NCBI GenBank assembly: GCA_951213105.1
Contig: OX578147.1
Coordinates: 123,907,642 to 123,971,641, forward strand
Length of the DNA: 64,000 nucleotides
Source of the DNA: Amaurobius ferox
Lineage: Eukaryota > Arthropoda > Arachnida > Araneae > Amaurobiidae
Direction: 5' to 3'
Below are positions 1 through 11,889 of this stretch, in pieces. Below the pieces are notes generated by a model. It had not been told where the DNA came from and did not search any database. It worked only from the letters and a program-made list of their open reading frames with translations. The position numbers and the translations under genes are program-made. Within the stretch, counting starts at the first letter, position 1; each line of letters starts with the position of its first letter.

Positions 1-161
1 GGATACATACATTACACACACACACACACACGTCACGCAGAAAATAGTTTATTCGTATTCTAGAGGTCCCAAAACGTATAGATCCATCAAGAACTCGAGT
101 TGCGATTATTGGTATGATTCCGATACTTTCCCTATACTTTACCATGTATTGCAGGGAAAGT
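1..161 (+). mobile_element. Family A element, 3' end only (cut by window edge)
   Basis: The window opens in the CA-rich microsatellite and runs through the conserved 3' region to the terminal hairpin, whose outer arms are ACTTTCCCT and AGGGAAAGT. It is followed directly by AAAAA and TCTGATG, the start of the next copy, so this is the first of a head-to-tail series. Family A is non-autonomous; no transposase is visible. Confidence 0.8.
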
Positions 162-1017
162 AAAAATCTGATGTGGGCAGCATATGACTTTCCCTGCAGA
201 CGCAAATTCATATTTCCTTTATTTCTTTAATAATTCATTTGACTGAGTTTAATTTCACAAAATAACAACAAATTTGCATTTTTAATTCAATTTTTGTTTT
301 TCTTTGGTAATTGGACATTTTTCCGAAATCGCCGTAAAAAAATTGCAAGAAATCTCAAATATCTTGAGAACGGTTAGTCCTACAGTACAATGGAGTGTAT
401 TATATTTTTTTCCTCGTCAAAAATTGCGTATAAAACAAGAATTTAATTGATACATTTGACCATGCGTAGTTTTTTTTTTTTTTTTAGATTTTGGCGATTT
501 TTCGGGCCATTTCGTAAATAAAGCAGGTTGTTCTTTGCCGAATCGTACCAAAATCTGATCAACATCAGAGTATCCTACAAGTATTTTATCTACCAAATTT
601 TGTGAAATTTGGTCAGTTATTATTTTAGCTAGAGTGGATACATGAGATTTTTGAGGGCCATTTAACAAAAAAAGGCGGGTTCTGTTTTTACGAATCGTAC
701 CAAAAATTAATCAACACCAGGGTCATACAGAAATGATATACCTACCAAATTTTGTGAAATTTGGTCCATTAGTTTTTGAGTTAGAGTGGATGCATACATT
801 GCACAGACAGACACACACACACACACACACACAAATGTCACGATAAAAATAGGTTTTTCGTATTCTAGCGGTCTCGAAACGTGTAGATCCGTCGAAAACC
901 GGAGTTGAGATTTTCGACATGATTCCAATACTTTCCCTATACTACAGTGTCTAGAACTAGCCACTGTACCTATTCTAGCCACTGTACCTATACATTACCA
1001 TGTATTGCAGGGAAAGT
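162..1017 (+). mobile_element. Family A element, full-length copy
   Basis: The 5' end reads TCTGATGTGGGCAGC, with a small ATGTG/CACAT hairpin, then ACTTTCCCTGCAG. Internal GGGCCATTTCG modules and a CA microsatellite follow, ending in the GCAGGGAAAGT hairpin. The 3' hairpin is interrupted near 950-990 by a short insert containing two copies of TAGCCACTGTACCTAT-like sequence. Short reading frames in it are incidental. Confidence 0.8.
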
Positions 1018-1921
1018 AATAATCTGATGTGGGCAGCACATGACTTTCTCTGCAGACTCAAATTCATTTTTTCTTTAAGAACGCATTAAATTGAGTTTAA
1101 TTGCACAAAATAACACATAAATTTGCATTTTAAATCCAATTTCTGTTTTTATTTGGAAATTGGACATTCTTCTAAAGGCGGCATAACAAAAATGCGAAAA
1201 ATCTCAAATATCTCGAGAACGGTTAGTCCTAGAGTAATGGAGTTGTTCTTATTCTTTTCCTCGTCAAAAATTAGTATAAAACAAGCATTTAATTGATACA
1301 TTTGAACATACGTAGTCTTTTTTTTTTTTAGATATTGGCGATTTTTGCGAGCCATTTCGTAAAATAAGGCAGGTTGTTCTTTTCCGAATCGTACCAAAAT
1401 CTAATCAGCACCAGAGTGTCCCACAAGTGATTTATCTACCAAATTTAGTAAAATTTGGTCAATTACTATTTCAGCTAGAGTGGGTACATGAGATTTTTCC
1501 GGGCCATTTCGCAAAAAAAGGCGGGTTTTTTTTTCCGAATTGTACCAAAAACTAATCAGGACCAGAGTCATATCCAAGGGTTTTATCTACTAAATTTTAT
1601 GAAATTTGGTTCATTAGTTTTTGCGTTATGGTGGATACATACATTGCACAGTCACACAGACAGACACACACACAAACGTCTCACAGAAGTGACTTACATA
1701 CAAAATGTTATGAAATTCGGTCCATTAGCCTTTTAGTTAGAGTGGATACATACATTGCACAGACAGACACACAGATACACAGACAGACACACACCCATAC
1801 ATCACGCTAATATAGTTTTTTCGTATTCTAGAGGTCTCGAAACGTGTAGAAAGCTCGAGTTGCGACTTTCGGTATGATTTCAATACTTTCCCTATACATT
1901 ACCATGTATTGCAGGGAAAGT
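1018..1921 (+). mobile_element. Family A element, full-length copy
   Basis: It abuts the previous copy head to tail and has both ends (TCTGATGTGGGC and GCAGGGAAAGT). Near the 3' end the module CACAGACAGACACAC occurs twice, so the microsatellite block plus the preceding TTAGAGTGGATACATACATTG phrase has been duplicated (about 1625-1680 and 1737-1795). Confidence 0.8.
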
Positions 1922-2055
1922 AAAAATCTGAAGTGGACCGCACATGACTTTCTCTGCAGACTCAAATTCATATTTTCTTTATTTCTTTAATAATTCATTA
2001 GATTGAGTTTAATTGCACCAAATAACACTAAATTTGCATTTTTAATTCAATTTTT

Positions 2056-2812
2056 ACTTTCCCTGCAATACATGGTAATGTATAGGGAAAGTATTGGAAT
2101 CATGTCGAAAATCGCAACTCGAGTTTTCGACGGATCTACACGTTTCAAGACCTCTAGAATACGAAAAAACCATTTTTAGCGTGACGTCTGTGTGTGTGTC
2201 TGTGTGTCTGTCTGTGCAGATTTTGTACCCACTCTAACTGAAAAACTAATGGACCGAATTTCACAAAATTTTGTAGGTAAGTAGTCACTTGTGGCCGGGG
2301 CTGGTGCTGATTAGTTTTGGGTACGATTCGGAATAAAAGAACCCGCCTTTTTTGCGAAATGGCCCGCAAAAGATTGTATCCACTGTAGCTGAAAAACTAA
2401 TGGACCGAATTTTACAAAATTCGGAAGATGAGTCACTTATCGGTTACTCTGGTGCTGATTTGATTTTGGTACGATTCGGAAAAAAATGACCTGCCTTTTT
2501 TTGCAAAATGGCCCGCAAAAATCGTCCAAATCTAAACTAAAGAACTGGGTATACTCAAATATATCCATTAAATGCTGATTTAATACGTAATTTTTAAAGA
2601 CGAAAAGAATAAGACCAACCCCATTACACTAGGACTAGCCGTTCTCGAGATACTTTAGTTTTTCGTATTTTCTCTACGCCACCTTTGAAAATCAGTCCGG
2701 TTACAGAATGAGAACGAAAATTGAATTAAAAGTGAAATAAATTTAATTAAAATAAAGAGCACGTGGACATAAGTCTGCAGCGAAAGTCATGTGCTGCTCA
2801 CATCAGATTTTT
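2056..2812 (-). mobile_element. Family A element, nested array copy 1
   Basis: Minus-strand copy. On the plus strand it begins with the 3' hairpin ACTTTCCCTGCAATACATGG and ends with CATCAGATTTTT. It is the leftmost of seven copies and joins the next without a spacer. It carries two internal GGGCCATTTCG-type modules. Confidence 0.8.
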
Positions 2813-3616
2813 ACTTTCCCTGCAATACATGGTAATGTATAGGGAAAGTATTGGAATCATGTCGAAAATCGCAACTCGAGTTTTCGACGGATCTACACGT
2901 TTCAAGACCTCTAGAATACGAAAAAACCATTTTTAACGTGACGTCTGTGTGTGTGTCTGTGTGTCTGTCTGTCTGTGTGTCTGTCTGTCTGTGTGTGTGT
3001 CTGCCTGTCTGTCTGTCTGTGCAGATTTTGTATCCACTGTATCTAAAAAACTTATGGACCGAATATCACAAAATTTGGTAGGTAAGTCACTTGAAGGCGA
3101 GTCTGGTGCTGATTAGTTCTGAGTAAGATTCGGGATAAAAGAACCCGCCTATTTTTGCGAAATGGCCCGCAAAAGCTTGTATCCACTCGAACTGAAAAAC
3201 TGATGGACCGAATTTCACAAAATTCGGTAGATGAGTCACTTGTGGGTTACCTTGGTGCTGATTAGATTTTGGTACGATTCGGAAAAAAATGACCTGCCTT
3301 TGTTTGCAAAATGGCCCGCAAAAATCGTCCAAATCTAAACTAAAGAACTGGGTATACTCAAATATATCCATTAAATGCTGATTTAATACGTAATTTTTAA
3401 CGACGAATAGAATAAGACCAACTCCATTACACTAGGACTAGCCGTTCTCGAGATATTTTAGTTTTTCTTACTTTCCCTACGCCACCTTTGAAAATAAGCC
3501 CGGTTACCGAATGAACACGAAAATTAAATTAAAAGTGAAATAAAATTAGTTAAAATAAAGAGAACGTATAATATAAGTCTGCAGGGAAAGTCATGTGCTG
3601 CCCACATCAGATTTTT
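2813..3616 (-). mobile_element. Family A element, nested array copy 2
   Basis: Complete head-to-tail copy with both ends. Its microsatellite is an expanded TG/CTGT tract (about 2945-3020). It keeps the roughly 60-bp segment near 3360-3420 that the next three copies have lost. Confidence 0.8.
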
Positions 3617-4312
3617 ACTTTCCCTGCAATACATGGTAATGTATAGGGAAAGTATTGGAATCGTGTCGAAAATCGCAACTCGAATTTTCGACGGATCTAC
3701 ACGTTTCGAGAGCTCTGGAATACGCAAAAACCATTTTTAGCGTGACGTCAGTGTGTGTGTCTGTCTGTCTGTGCAGATTTTGTATCCACTCTAACTAAAA
3801 AACTAATGGACCGAATTTCATAAAATTTGGCAGGTTTGTCACATGTGGGCGAATCTGGTGCTGATTAGTTTTCGGTACGATTCGGGAGAAAAAAAACCCG
3901 CCCTTTTTTGCGAAATGGCCCTCAAAAGCTTGTATCCACTCTAGCAGAAAAACTAATGGACTGAATTTCACTAAATTCGATAGATAAGTCACTTGTGGGA
4001 CACTCTGGTGCTGATTAGATTTTGGTATAATTCGGAAAAAAAAGAACCTGCCTTTTTTTGCAAAATGGCCCGCAAAAATCGTCAAAATCTGAACTAAAGA
4101 ACTAGGTATACTCAAATCCCCATTACACTAGGACTAGCCGTTCTCGAGATATTTTAGTTTTTCTTACTTTCCCTACGCCACCTTTGAAAATAAGCCCGGT
4201 TACCGAATGAACACGAAAATTAAATTAAAAGTGAAATAAAATTAGTTAAAATAAAGAGAACGTATAATATAAGTCTGCAGGGAAAGTCATGTGCTGCCCA
4301 CATCAGATTTTT
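3617..4312 (-). mobile_element. Family A element, nested array copy 3
   Basis: A 696-bp copy with a shared deletion near 4115 (compared with 3357-3420). It is nearly identical to the next two copies; the only difference I saw is one base near 3832. Confidence 0.8.
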
Positions 4313-5008
4313 ACTTTCCCTGCAATACATGGTAATGTATAGGGAAAGTATTGGAATCGTGTCGAAAATCGCAACTCGAATTTTCGACGGATCTACACGT
4401 TTCGAGAGCTCTGGAATACGCAAAAACCATTTTTAGCGTGACGTCAGTGTGTGTGTCTGTCTGTCTGTGCAGATTTTGTATCCACTCTAACTAAAAAACT
4501 AATGGACCGAATTTCATAAAATTTGGTAGGTTTGTCACATGTGGGCGAATCTGGTGCTGATTAGTTTTCGGTACGATTCGGGAGAAAAAAAACCCGCCCT
4601 TTTTTGCGAAATGGCCCTCAAAAGCTTGTATCCACTCTAGCAGAAAAACTAATGGACTGAATTTCACTAAATTCGATAGATAAGTCACTTGTGGGACACT
4701 CTGGTGCTGATTAGATTTTGGTATAATTCGGAAAAAAAAGAACCTGCCTTTTTTTGCAAAATGGCCCGCAAAAATCGTCAAAATCTGAACTAAAGAACTA
4801 GGTATACTCAAATCCCCATTACACTAGGACTAGCCGTTCTCGAGATATTTTAGTTTTTCTTACTTTCCCTACGCCACCTTTGAAAATAAGCCCGGTTACC
4901 GAATGAACACGAAAATTAAATTAAAAGTGAAATAAAATTAGTTAAAATAAAGAGAACGTATAATATAAGTCTGCAGGGAAAGTCATGTGCTGCCCACATC
5001 AGATTTTT
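4313..5008 (-). mobile_element. Family A element, nested array copy 4
   Basis: A 696-bp copy that looks identical to its neighbours by eye. It is the middle unit of the recent triplication, whose true repeat boundaries lie inside the elements (see the repeat at 3464-5551). Confidence 0.8.
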
Positions 5009-5702
5009 ACTTTCCCTGCAATACATGGTAATGTATAGGGAAAGTATTGGAATCGTGTCGAAAATCGCAACTCGAATTTTCGACGGATCTACACGTTTCG
5101 AGAGCTCTGGAATACGCAAAAACCATTTTTAGCGTGACGTCAGTGTGTGTGTCTGTCTGTCTGTGCAGATTTTGTATCCACTCTAACTAAAAAACTAATG
5201 GACCGAATTTCATAAAATTTGGTAGGTTTGTCACATGTGGGCGAATCTGGTGCTGATTAGTTTTCGGTACGATTCGGGAGAAAAAAAACCCGCCCTTTTT
5301 TGCGAAATGGCCCTCAAAAGCTTGTATCCACTCTAGCAGAAAAACTAATGGACTGAATTTCACTAAATTCGATAGATAAGTCACTTGTGGGACACTCTGG
5401 TGCTGATTAGATTTTGGTATAATTCGGAAAAAAAAGAACCTGCCTTTTTTTGCAAAATGGCCCGCAAAAATCGTCAAAATCTGAACTAAAGAACTAGGTA
5501 TACTCAAATCCCCATTACACTAGGACTAGCCGTTCTCGAGATATTTTAGTTTACCGTATTTTCTCTATGCCACCTTTGAAAATAAGTCCGGTTACCGAAT
5601 GAGAACGAAAATTGAATTAAAAGTGAAATAAATTTAATTGAAATAAAGAGAACGTTAATATAAGTCTGCAGGGAAAGTCTGTGCTGCCCACATCAGATTT
5701 TT
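5009..5702 (-). mobile_element. Family A element, nested array copy 5
   Basis: Identical to the previous copies until about 5550. Beyond that its right part diverges (GTTTACCGTATTTTC instead of GTTTTTCTTACTTTC), which marks the end of the triplicated segment. The right end has GGGAAAGTCTGTG, missing two bases of the usual GTCATGTG. Confidence 0.8.
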
Positions 5703-6451
5703 ACTTTCCCTGCAATACATGGTAATGTATAGGGAAAGTATTGGAATCATGCCGAAAATCGCAACTCGAGTTTTCGACGGATCTACACGTTTCGAGACCT
5801 CTAGAATACGAAAAAACTATTTTTAGCGTAACGTCTGTGTGTGTGTCTGTGTGTCTGTCTGTCTGTGCAGATTTTGTATCCACTCTAACTAAAAAACTAA
5901 TGGACTGAATTTCACAAAATTTGGTAGGTAAGTCACTTGTGAGTGAGTCTGGTGCTGATTAGTTTTGGGTACGATTTGGGATAAAAGAACCCGCCTTTTT
6001 TTGCGAAATGGCCCGCAAAAGCTTGAACTGAAAAACTAATGAACCGAATTTTACAAAATTTGGTAGATGAGTCACTTGTGGATTACCCTATTGCTGATTT
6101 GATTTTGGTACGATTCGGAAAAAAATAACCTGTCTTTTTTTGCAAAATGGTTCACAAAAATTGTCAACATCTAAACTAAAGAACTAGGTATACTCAAATA
6201 TATCCATTAAATGCTCGTTTAATACGTAATTTTTAACGACGAAAAGAATAAGATCAACCCCATTACACTTGGACTAGCCGTTCTCGAGATATTTCAGTTT
6301 TTCGTACTTTCTTTAAGCCACTTTTGAAAATAAGCCCGGTTACCGAATGAGAACGAAAATTGAATTAAAAGTGAAATAAATTTAATTAAAATAAAGAGAG
6401 CGTTAATATAAGTCTGCAGGGAAAGTCATGTGCTGCCCACATCAGATTTTT
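5703..6451 (-). mobile_element. Family A element, nested array copy 6
   Basis: Complete copy on the minus strand. The short reading frame at 5701-5883 (60 codons) ends at the terminal hairpin with the residues HVLQGK and a TAA made partly by the junction A's. Several unrelated copies share this. Confidence 0.8.
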
Positions 6452-7055
6452 ACTTTCCCTGCAATACATGGTAATGTATAGGGAAAGTATTGGAATCATG
6501 TCGAAAATCGCAACTCGTGTTTTCGACAGATCAACGCATCTCGAGGCCTCTAGAAAACGAAAAAACTATTTTTAGCGTGACGTCTGTGTGTGTGTGTCTG
6601 TCTGTCTGTGCAGATTTTGTATCCACTCTAACTAAAAAACTAATTGACCGAATTTCATAAAATTTGGTAGATAAGTCGCTTGTAGGCCACCCTGGTGCTG
6701 ATTAGATTTTGGTATAATTCGAAAAAAAATAACCTGCCTTTTTTTGCAAAATGGCCCGCAAAAATCATCAAAATCTAAACTTAAGAACTACGTATGCTCA
6801 AATATAGCCATTAAATGCTTGTTTAGTACGTAATATTTAGCGAAGAAAAGAATAAGACCATTCCCATTACACTAGGACTAGCCGTTCTCGAGATATTTTA
6901 GTTTTTCGTATTTTTCCTACACCATTTTTGAAAATAAATCCAGTTTTCAAACGAGAACGAAAATTGAATTAAAAGTGAATTAAATTTAATTTAAATAAAT
7001 AGAACGTGAATATAAGTCTGCAGGGAAAGTCATGTGCTGCCCACATCAGATTTTT
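6452..7055 (-). mobile_element. Family A element, nested array copy 7
   Basis: The last and shortest copy of the minus array, with only one internal GGGCCATTT module. Its 5' end (CATCAGATTTTT on the plus strand) abuts the resumed plus-strand element at 7056, defining the right edge of the 5,000-bp insertion. Confidence 0.8.
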
Positions 7056-7871
7056 GTTTTTATTTCGTAATTGGACATTTTTTCTAAATCGGGGTAACAA
7101 AAATGCAAGAAATCTAAAATGTCTTGGGAACCGTTAGTCCTATAGTATAATGGAGTGTGTTATATTTTTTTCCTCTTCAAATAGTGCGTATAAAACAAGA
7201 ATTTAATTGATATCTTTGAGTATACGTAATCTTTTTTTTTTAGATTTTGGCGATTTTTACGGGCCATTTCGTACAAAAAGGCAAGTTGTTCTTTTCCGAA
7301 TCGTACCAAAATCTAATCAGCACCAGCGTATCCCACAAGTAACTTATCTACCAAATTTTGTGAAATTGGGTCAATTAGTATTTTAGCTAGTGTGGATACA
7401 TGAAATTTTTGCGGGCCATTTTGTAAAAAAAGGCAGGTTGTTCTTCTCCGAATCGTACTGAAATCTAATCAGCACCAGAGTATCTCACAAGTAACTTATA
7501 TACCAAATTTTGTGGAACTTGGTCAATTAGTATTTTAGCTAGATTGGATGCATGAAATTTTTCGGGCCATTTCGTAAAAAAAGGCGGATTCTGTTTTTAC
7601 GAATCGTACCAAAAATAATCTGCACCAGGATCTCACCCAAGTATCTTACCCACCAAATTTTATGAAATTCGGTCCATTAGTTTTTGAGTTAGAGTGGATA
7701 CATACATTGCACAGACACACAAGACACACACACACATAGACGTCACGCTAAAAATAGTTTTTTCGTATTCTAGAGGTCCCGAAACGTGTAGATCCGTCGA
7801 AAATTCGAGTTGCGACTTTCGATATGGCTCCAATACTTTCCTTATACATTACCATGTATTGCAGGGAAAGT

Positions 7872-8874
7872 AAAGCTATAAAAGTATAAAGTCTATTGAA
7901 ATTACCTTTAATTAATTATTAATGAGATCCTTGAGGCTGATGCTGCGAAACTAAATTTTGATATCTGGTTCAATTGTCGTAAGGAACAAACGACGGTCTC
8001 CTCTTTCGGAAATATTCAGACAAAACCCCTACAGCTCACCATGAAGGCTTGAATCGTCCACTAGTGGGCGGTAGGGAGACAGGTTGACTACCACTGGTTT
8101 ATGGGAACAGCGGCATGCTATATTACACCCAAGACTCCTAAATATACAGTATACAGAAGCCGACACCTATCTGCATTTTGTATATTAGTGCCGAAATACA
8201 TTGGTACATAGACAGGGGGGAAATTATGACTGCTCTTAGACATTCTCCCTCAACTGCAGCATATCATATCTTTTATACCACTGAAAGACCATCTATATGG
8301 ACAATTGAAAGTTCTCCCATCCAAGCAGCATATACAATGCTCTAGAGAGCAGCAAAATTGAATTCTTCGCAGGTGATCTGTTTTCATACTTTCTGGATGT
8401 TGCTTTCCCAGTCTTCTTTCCAAGAAGAGGAAGATGAAAACGTGGGGCGGGAAGCTGAAGAGAGGAGTCACATCACAGAGGACCGACAACAGAAACGGTA
8501 CAGGTTTCTAAATTTAGCTAATTCAGTTATCTTTGATCCCGAATGGCCTAAAAACTTTTGTGGAGAATTAGCCAATCCCTTTTTGGCTAATTCTGGCCAA
8601 TTTGCTTATTATTAGAGAATAATGACGAAATACGTATGTTTATTATATAATTTAATTTGCTACTTTAAATTATTTTAAGGTCTTTGATTGAGAAACCTGG
8701 CAACAGTAAATATGGTTTAAAAATCTGGCATTATTAAAAGTTAAATTAGCTGGTAACAATATATTATGAATGATAGTGGTGTTGCCAATTTGGCAGATTT
8801 TTCGTTAGATCTGGTTCATTTTCGTAAGGGCTTGGAAGGCGCTAAATTATGAAAGTTTAGAATTTGAGAAGTTG
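7872..8874. other. Unassigned stretch, no supported gene
   Basis: No repeat ends or protein similarity recognised. Overlapping short frames near 8250-8615 on both strands look incidental. A run of six G's at 8215 precedes them. Confidence 0.4.
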
Positions 8875-8879
8875 TGTTA

Positions 8880-9798
8880 AAATAAAGAAAACAAGAAAGA
8901 TCAATCATACATAAAGCATTGATTATGAAACACTTTCCAACTGAAAAGCAATTTTATTTAAACATCTCTAAAATGCGATACATTCAGCGGAGATATTTTT
9001 AAAATTATCACAGAACTACAATAACTTATTTTACTTGGAACATTAAAACTATGGAGGTAAAAGTACGTTTTAACTCCGTCTTTAAAGCTTCATTCAAATG
9101 ACGTCATCGAAATAGTCTGGTTTTGTTGTTGAGACCCGACCGTCCGACCTAACAGAAAGGTGTAATGTAACTGTTTGGATGGCCTGGAAAGAGCCACCCA
9201 ATTTAGACCGGAACCCAGTGGGGGAAGCATCTACAATGACCGTACCCTCCTTCCCCTACCACCAACCTCTCGGAAGGCCTTACAGATCCACATGTTTAAC
9301 GTGATCGTACTCCGCATGGGCATGGCGGCAGTTTTGGTAGCGGAGGGAATCGAACCCGGGCCTACCGAGTTCAATTCCCGCGCTCTAACCACTGGGCTAC
9401 AGCGCCCTAAGTCTGGCTTTGTGTAAAAGGAGGGAGAATTTCATTCTTATACTTAGACTCCAGAGTTAAATAATTTTGCGTTCATTTTACAATCACTTGT
9501 TTACATTTTACATTCGATAAAGTTAGGTTTCGTTGTAGAAGTAATCAAAGATTGATGATCATTTAAACTGAAAAATATTGTAACTGCGTTGACGCGGAAT
9601 ATGGATGCACAGAAAAATCGCAAAAATAAAGTGGTTTTAGGACGGATGCAACACTAAATATAAATTAAAAATAACTTTAAAAATGACGATTTTGACACAA
9701 GATGGATGCCATATTTCATTCTGAAATGGGTCACGTGACCTTTTCATATTATATGGGTGTCATTATCATTTTAATTTTTATTTAAAAGCTACCGAATA

Positions 9799-9832
<34 letters not shown>

Positions 9833-10135
9833 TTTATGGGATAATTTGAATATTTCCTAAAATTTTCGAAATAATTTTTTGAATTTTAATTTCGCTTAAA
9901 AAACGTTTGAAAAATGAGGTCTTCAATGTATTTCATTTCTTCAACCCGGGTTCAATCCAAAATTAATTGGGTAATATTATTCATTTACATTTCCATATAT
10001 CCCACAGATCGTCTCAACAACAAATTAAAATTCGATTTTGATAAAGTCATTTTTACGGCAGTTATCGTGCGAACGGACAGACAGACAGAATGAACAAAGT
10101 CATAAACACTTTTCAACTATGTTGTAATTTGTTAA
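8880..10135 (+). mobile_element. Family B element carrying a SINE
   Basis: The 5' region reads AACAAGAAAGATCAATCAT, then AAACACTTTCCAAC. The 3' region has CAACCCGGGTTCAATCC, GCAGTTATCGTGCGAACGG, a GACAGACAGACA tract and the hairpin AACACTTTTCAACTATGTTG. The outer right arm is mutated (AATTTGTT for AAAGTGTT). A SINE is inserted at 9126-9409. Non-coding; no transposase seen. Confidence 0.7.
9126..9409 (-). mobile_element. tRNA-derived SINE with target duplication
   Basis: On the minus strand the tRNA-like head carries an A-box-like TAGCCCAGTGG and a B box GGTTCGATTCCC, the RNA polymerase III internal promoter. A body of about 200 bp ending in a CAACAA-type tail follows. It is flanked by AGTCTGGTTTTG (9114-9125) and AGTCTGGCTTTG (9410-9421), a 12-bp duplication with one mismatch. 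It interrupts the family B element at 8880-10135. Known SINEs of this type depend on a partner LINE, which is not in the window. Confidence 0.85.
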
Positions 10136-10841
10136 TAAAATGGGTAAGTGAAACGGTGAAATGAATTGATATGGATGATCAAGTTTTGGAAAATATCAAT
10201 TCAACTCCTTTTTGATTAAATTAAATCTTTCCAGTAATCAGTTTAAATGCTATTTTATTTTAATTAGTTGAATTTTTCAGTTTAATCTTTTTAATTAGTC
10301 AAACTCTAAATTTTTCATTTTAATATCAATCTTTGAATTTTGGGGAAAATATTGTAGATTCCCATGACATTTTTATGCTACTATTAGCATCTTTTTGTAA
10401 GTGATACCTCCTCTACTAACTGTTTTTGTTTTAATTTGTTATATTGCCAGTATATTTTGAACATTTCTTTAGAATCCAGCAGTTGGCATTTGGTATTAAC
10501 ATAGAATATACAGTTAAAACATCTGAATTGTAAAGTTGCTCATATATATGAACAGTATATATGTTGCTCGTATATATGTTGCTAGTATATATGAACAGTT
10601 TTGATTTATGTAAGCTTAAATTCCGTGCTGAAGAGTTTTATTTGCTGACAGAGAACGCATGTATGAGTTGGTTAAATTTGGCTAATTTTAGATTGTGCTT
10701 GGGCTAGTTTTGCTTAAATCCACCTGGAAACCCTGAAGCGGTATCGAACAAGAAAAACAAACCCATCATTTAAATATATGTTTCATTGCTTATTTGTAAA
10801 TAATTTCCAAATTATCTTAATCGCAATATTTCGGTCATTAT
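10136..10841. other. Unassigned AT-rich stretch
   Basis: Contains a local repeat of TATATATG(A/T) phrases (about 10540-10595) and no supported gene or element end. Confidence 0.4.
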
Positions 10842-11889
10842 TACTTTCCCTGCAATTTATCACAATTTATCATTTTTACTTTCTCTGCAATACATTGTAA
10901 TGTATAGGGAAAGTATTGGAATCATGCCGAAAATCGCAACTCGAGTTTTCGACGGATCTACACGTTTCGAGACCTCTAGAATGCAAAAAAACTATTTTTA
11001 GCGTGACGTTAGTGTGTGTGCCTGTCTGTCTATCTGTCTGTGTGTCTGTGTGCCTGTCTGTCTGTGTGTCTGTGCAATGTATGTATCCACTCTAACTCAA
11101 AAACTTAAAGATCGAATTTCATAAAATTTGGTAGGTAAGTAACTTGGGTATGACCCTGGTGCTGATTAGTTTTTGGTACGATTCGTAAGAACAGAACCCG
11201 CCTTTTATTGCGAAATGGCCCTTAAAAATTCCATGTATCCTCTCTATCTAAAATACTAATTGACAAATTTCACAAAATTTGGTAGACAAGTTACTTGGAG
11301 ACAGCAGTACGGACCTGGCCTACCTTTCGGTTTACAGGTTTAGTTCCGCACCCCTGAAAACTTACGGACCCACATGTTTAGCGTGATCGTACTCCGCGTG
11401 AACACGGCGGCAGTTTTTTCTTTTTCCAGCGGAGGGAATCGAACCCGGGTCTACCGAGTGCAATTCTCGAGCGCTGACCAGTGAGCTACCGCACCCACGT
11501 AGACAAGTTACTTGTACGATACTCTGGTGTTGATTAGATTTTGGTACGATTTGGAAAAAAATAACCTGCTATTTTTTGCAAAATAGTCCGCAGAAATCGC
11601 AAAAATCTAAAATAAACAACTACGTATGCTCAAATATATCCATTAAATGCTTGTTTAATACGTAATTTTTAAAGAAGAAAAGAATAAGGTCAACCCCATT
11701 ACACTAGGACTAGCCGTTCTCGAACTATTTTAGTTTTTTCCTTATTTTCTCTAAGCCACCTTTGAAAATAAGTCCCGTTACCAAATGAGAATGAAAATTG
11801 AATTAAAAGTGAATTAAATTTAATTAAAATAAAGAGAACGTGAATATAAGTCTGCAGGGAAAATCATGTGCTGCCCACATCAGATTTTT
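10842..11889 (-). mobile_element. Family A element carrying a SINE
   Basis: Minus-strand copy with its 3' hairpin at 10878. A 36-bp fragment before it (10842-10877) starts with TACTTTCCCTGCAA and looks like the stub of another copy. The 5' end at 11889 runs head to tail into the next copy. A SINE sits at 11298-11498. Confidence 0.75.
11298..11498 (-). mobile_element. tRNA-derived SINE with perfect 16-bp duplication
   Basis: Flanked by two identical copies of GTAGACAAGTTACTTG (11282-11297 and 11499-11514). The minus strand has the GGTTCGATTCCC B box, while the A-box region is diverged (TAGCTCACTGG). The 3' portion of the body is divergent compared with the 9126 copy. Confidence 0.85.

Larger units (their letters stand above)
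3464..5551. repeat. Three tandem 696-bp near-identical units
   Basis: Matching landmarks recur at exactly 696-bp spacing (for example 3524, 4220 and 4916; 3795, 4491 and 5187). The unit runs from mid-element to mid-element, so it arose after the array, by unequal exchange or as an assembly duplication, not by insertion of whole elements. Confidence 0.85.
1922..7871 (+). mobile_element. Family A element split by a 5-kb nested array
   Basis: The left part (1922-2055) is a family A 5' end that stops at TTCAATTTTT. The right part (7056-7871) resumes with GTTTTTATTT and runs to the terminal hairpin. Intact copies (e.g. 280-310 and 1130-1155) read continuously across this join, so the two pieces are one element interrupted by the minus-strand array at 2056-7055. 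A TTTTT run at both edges hides whether there is a target duplication. Confidence 0.8.

Noticed and set aside
1..7871. Family A as a cut-and-paste MITE
   Set aside because: No symmetrical terminal inverted repeats or constant target duplication; the head-to-tail junctions and one-sided hairpin fit rolling-circle-type elements better.
8250..8615. Overlapping 79- and 85-codon frames on opposite strands
   Set aside because: No recognisable domain, no splice or repeat context supporting a gene.
9340..9409. Possible tRNA gene
   Set aside because: Only A/B-box-like parts of a SINE head; the cloverleaf is not complete and the sequence continues into a SINE body with a target duplication.
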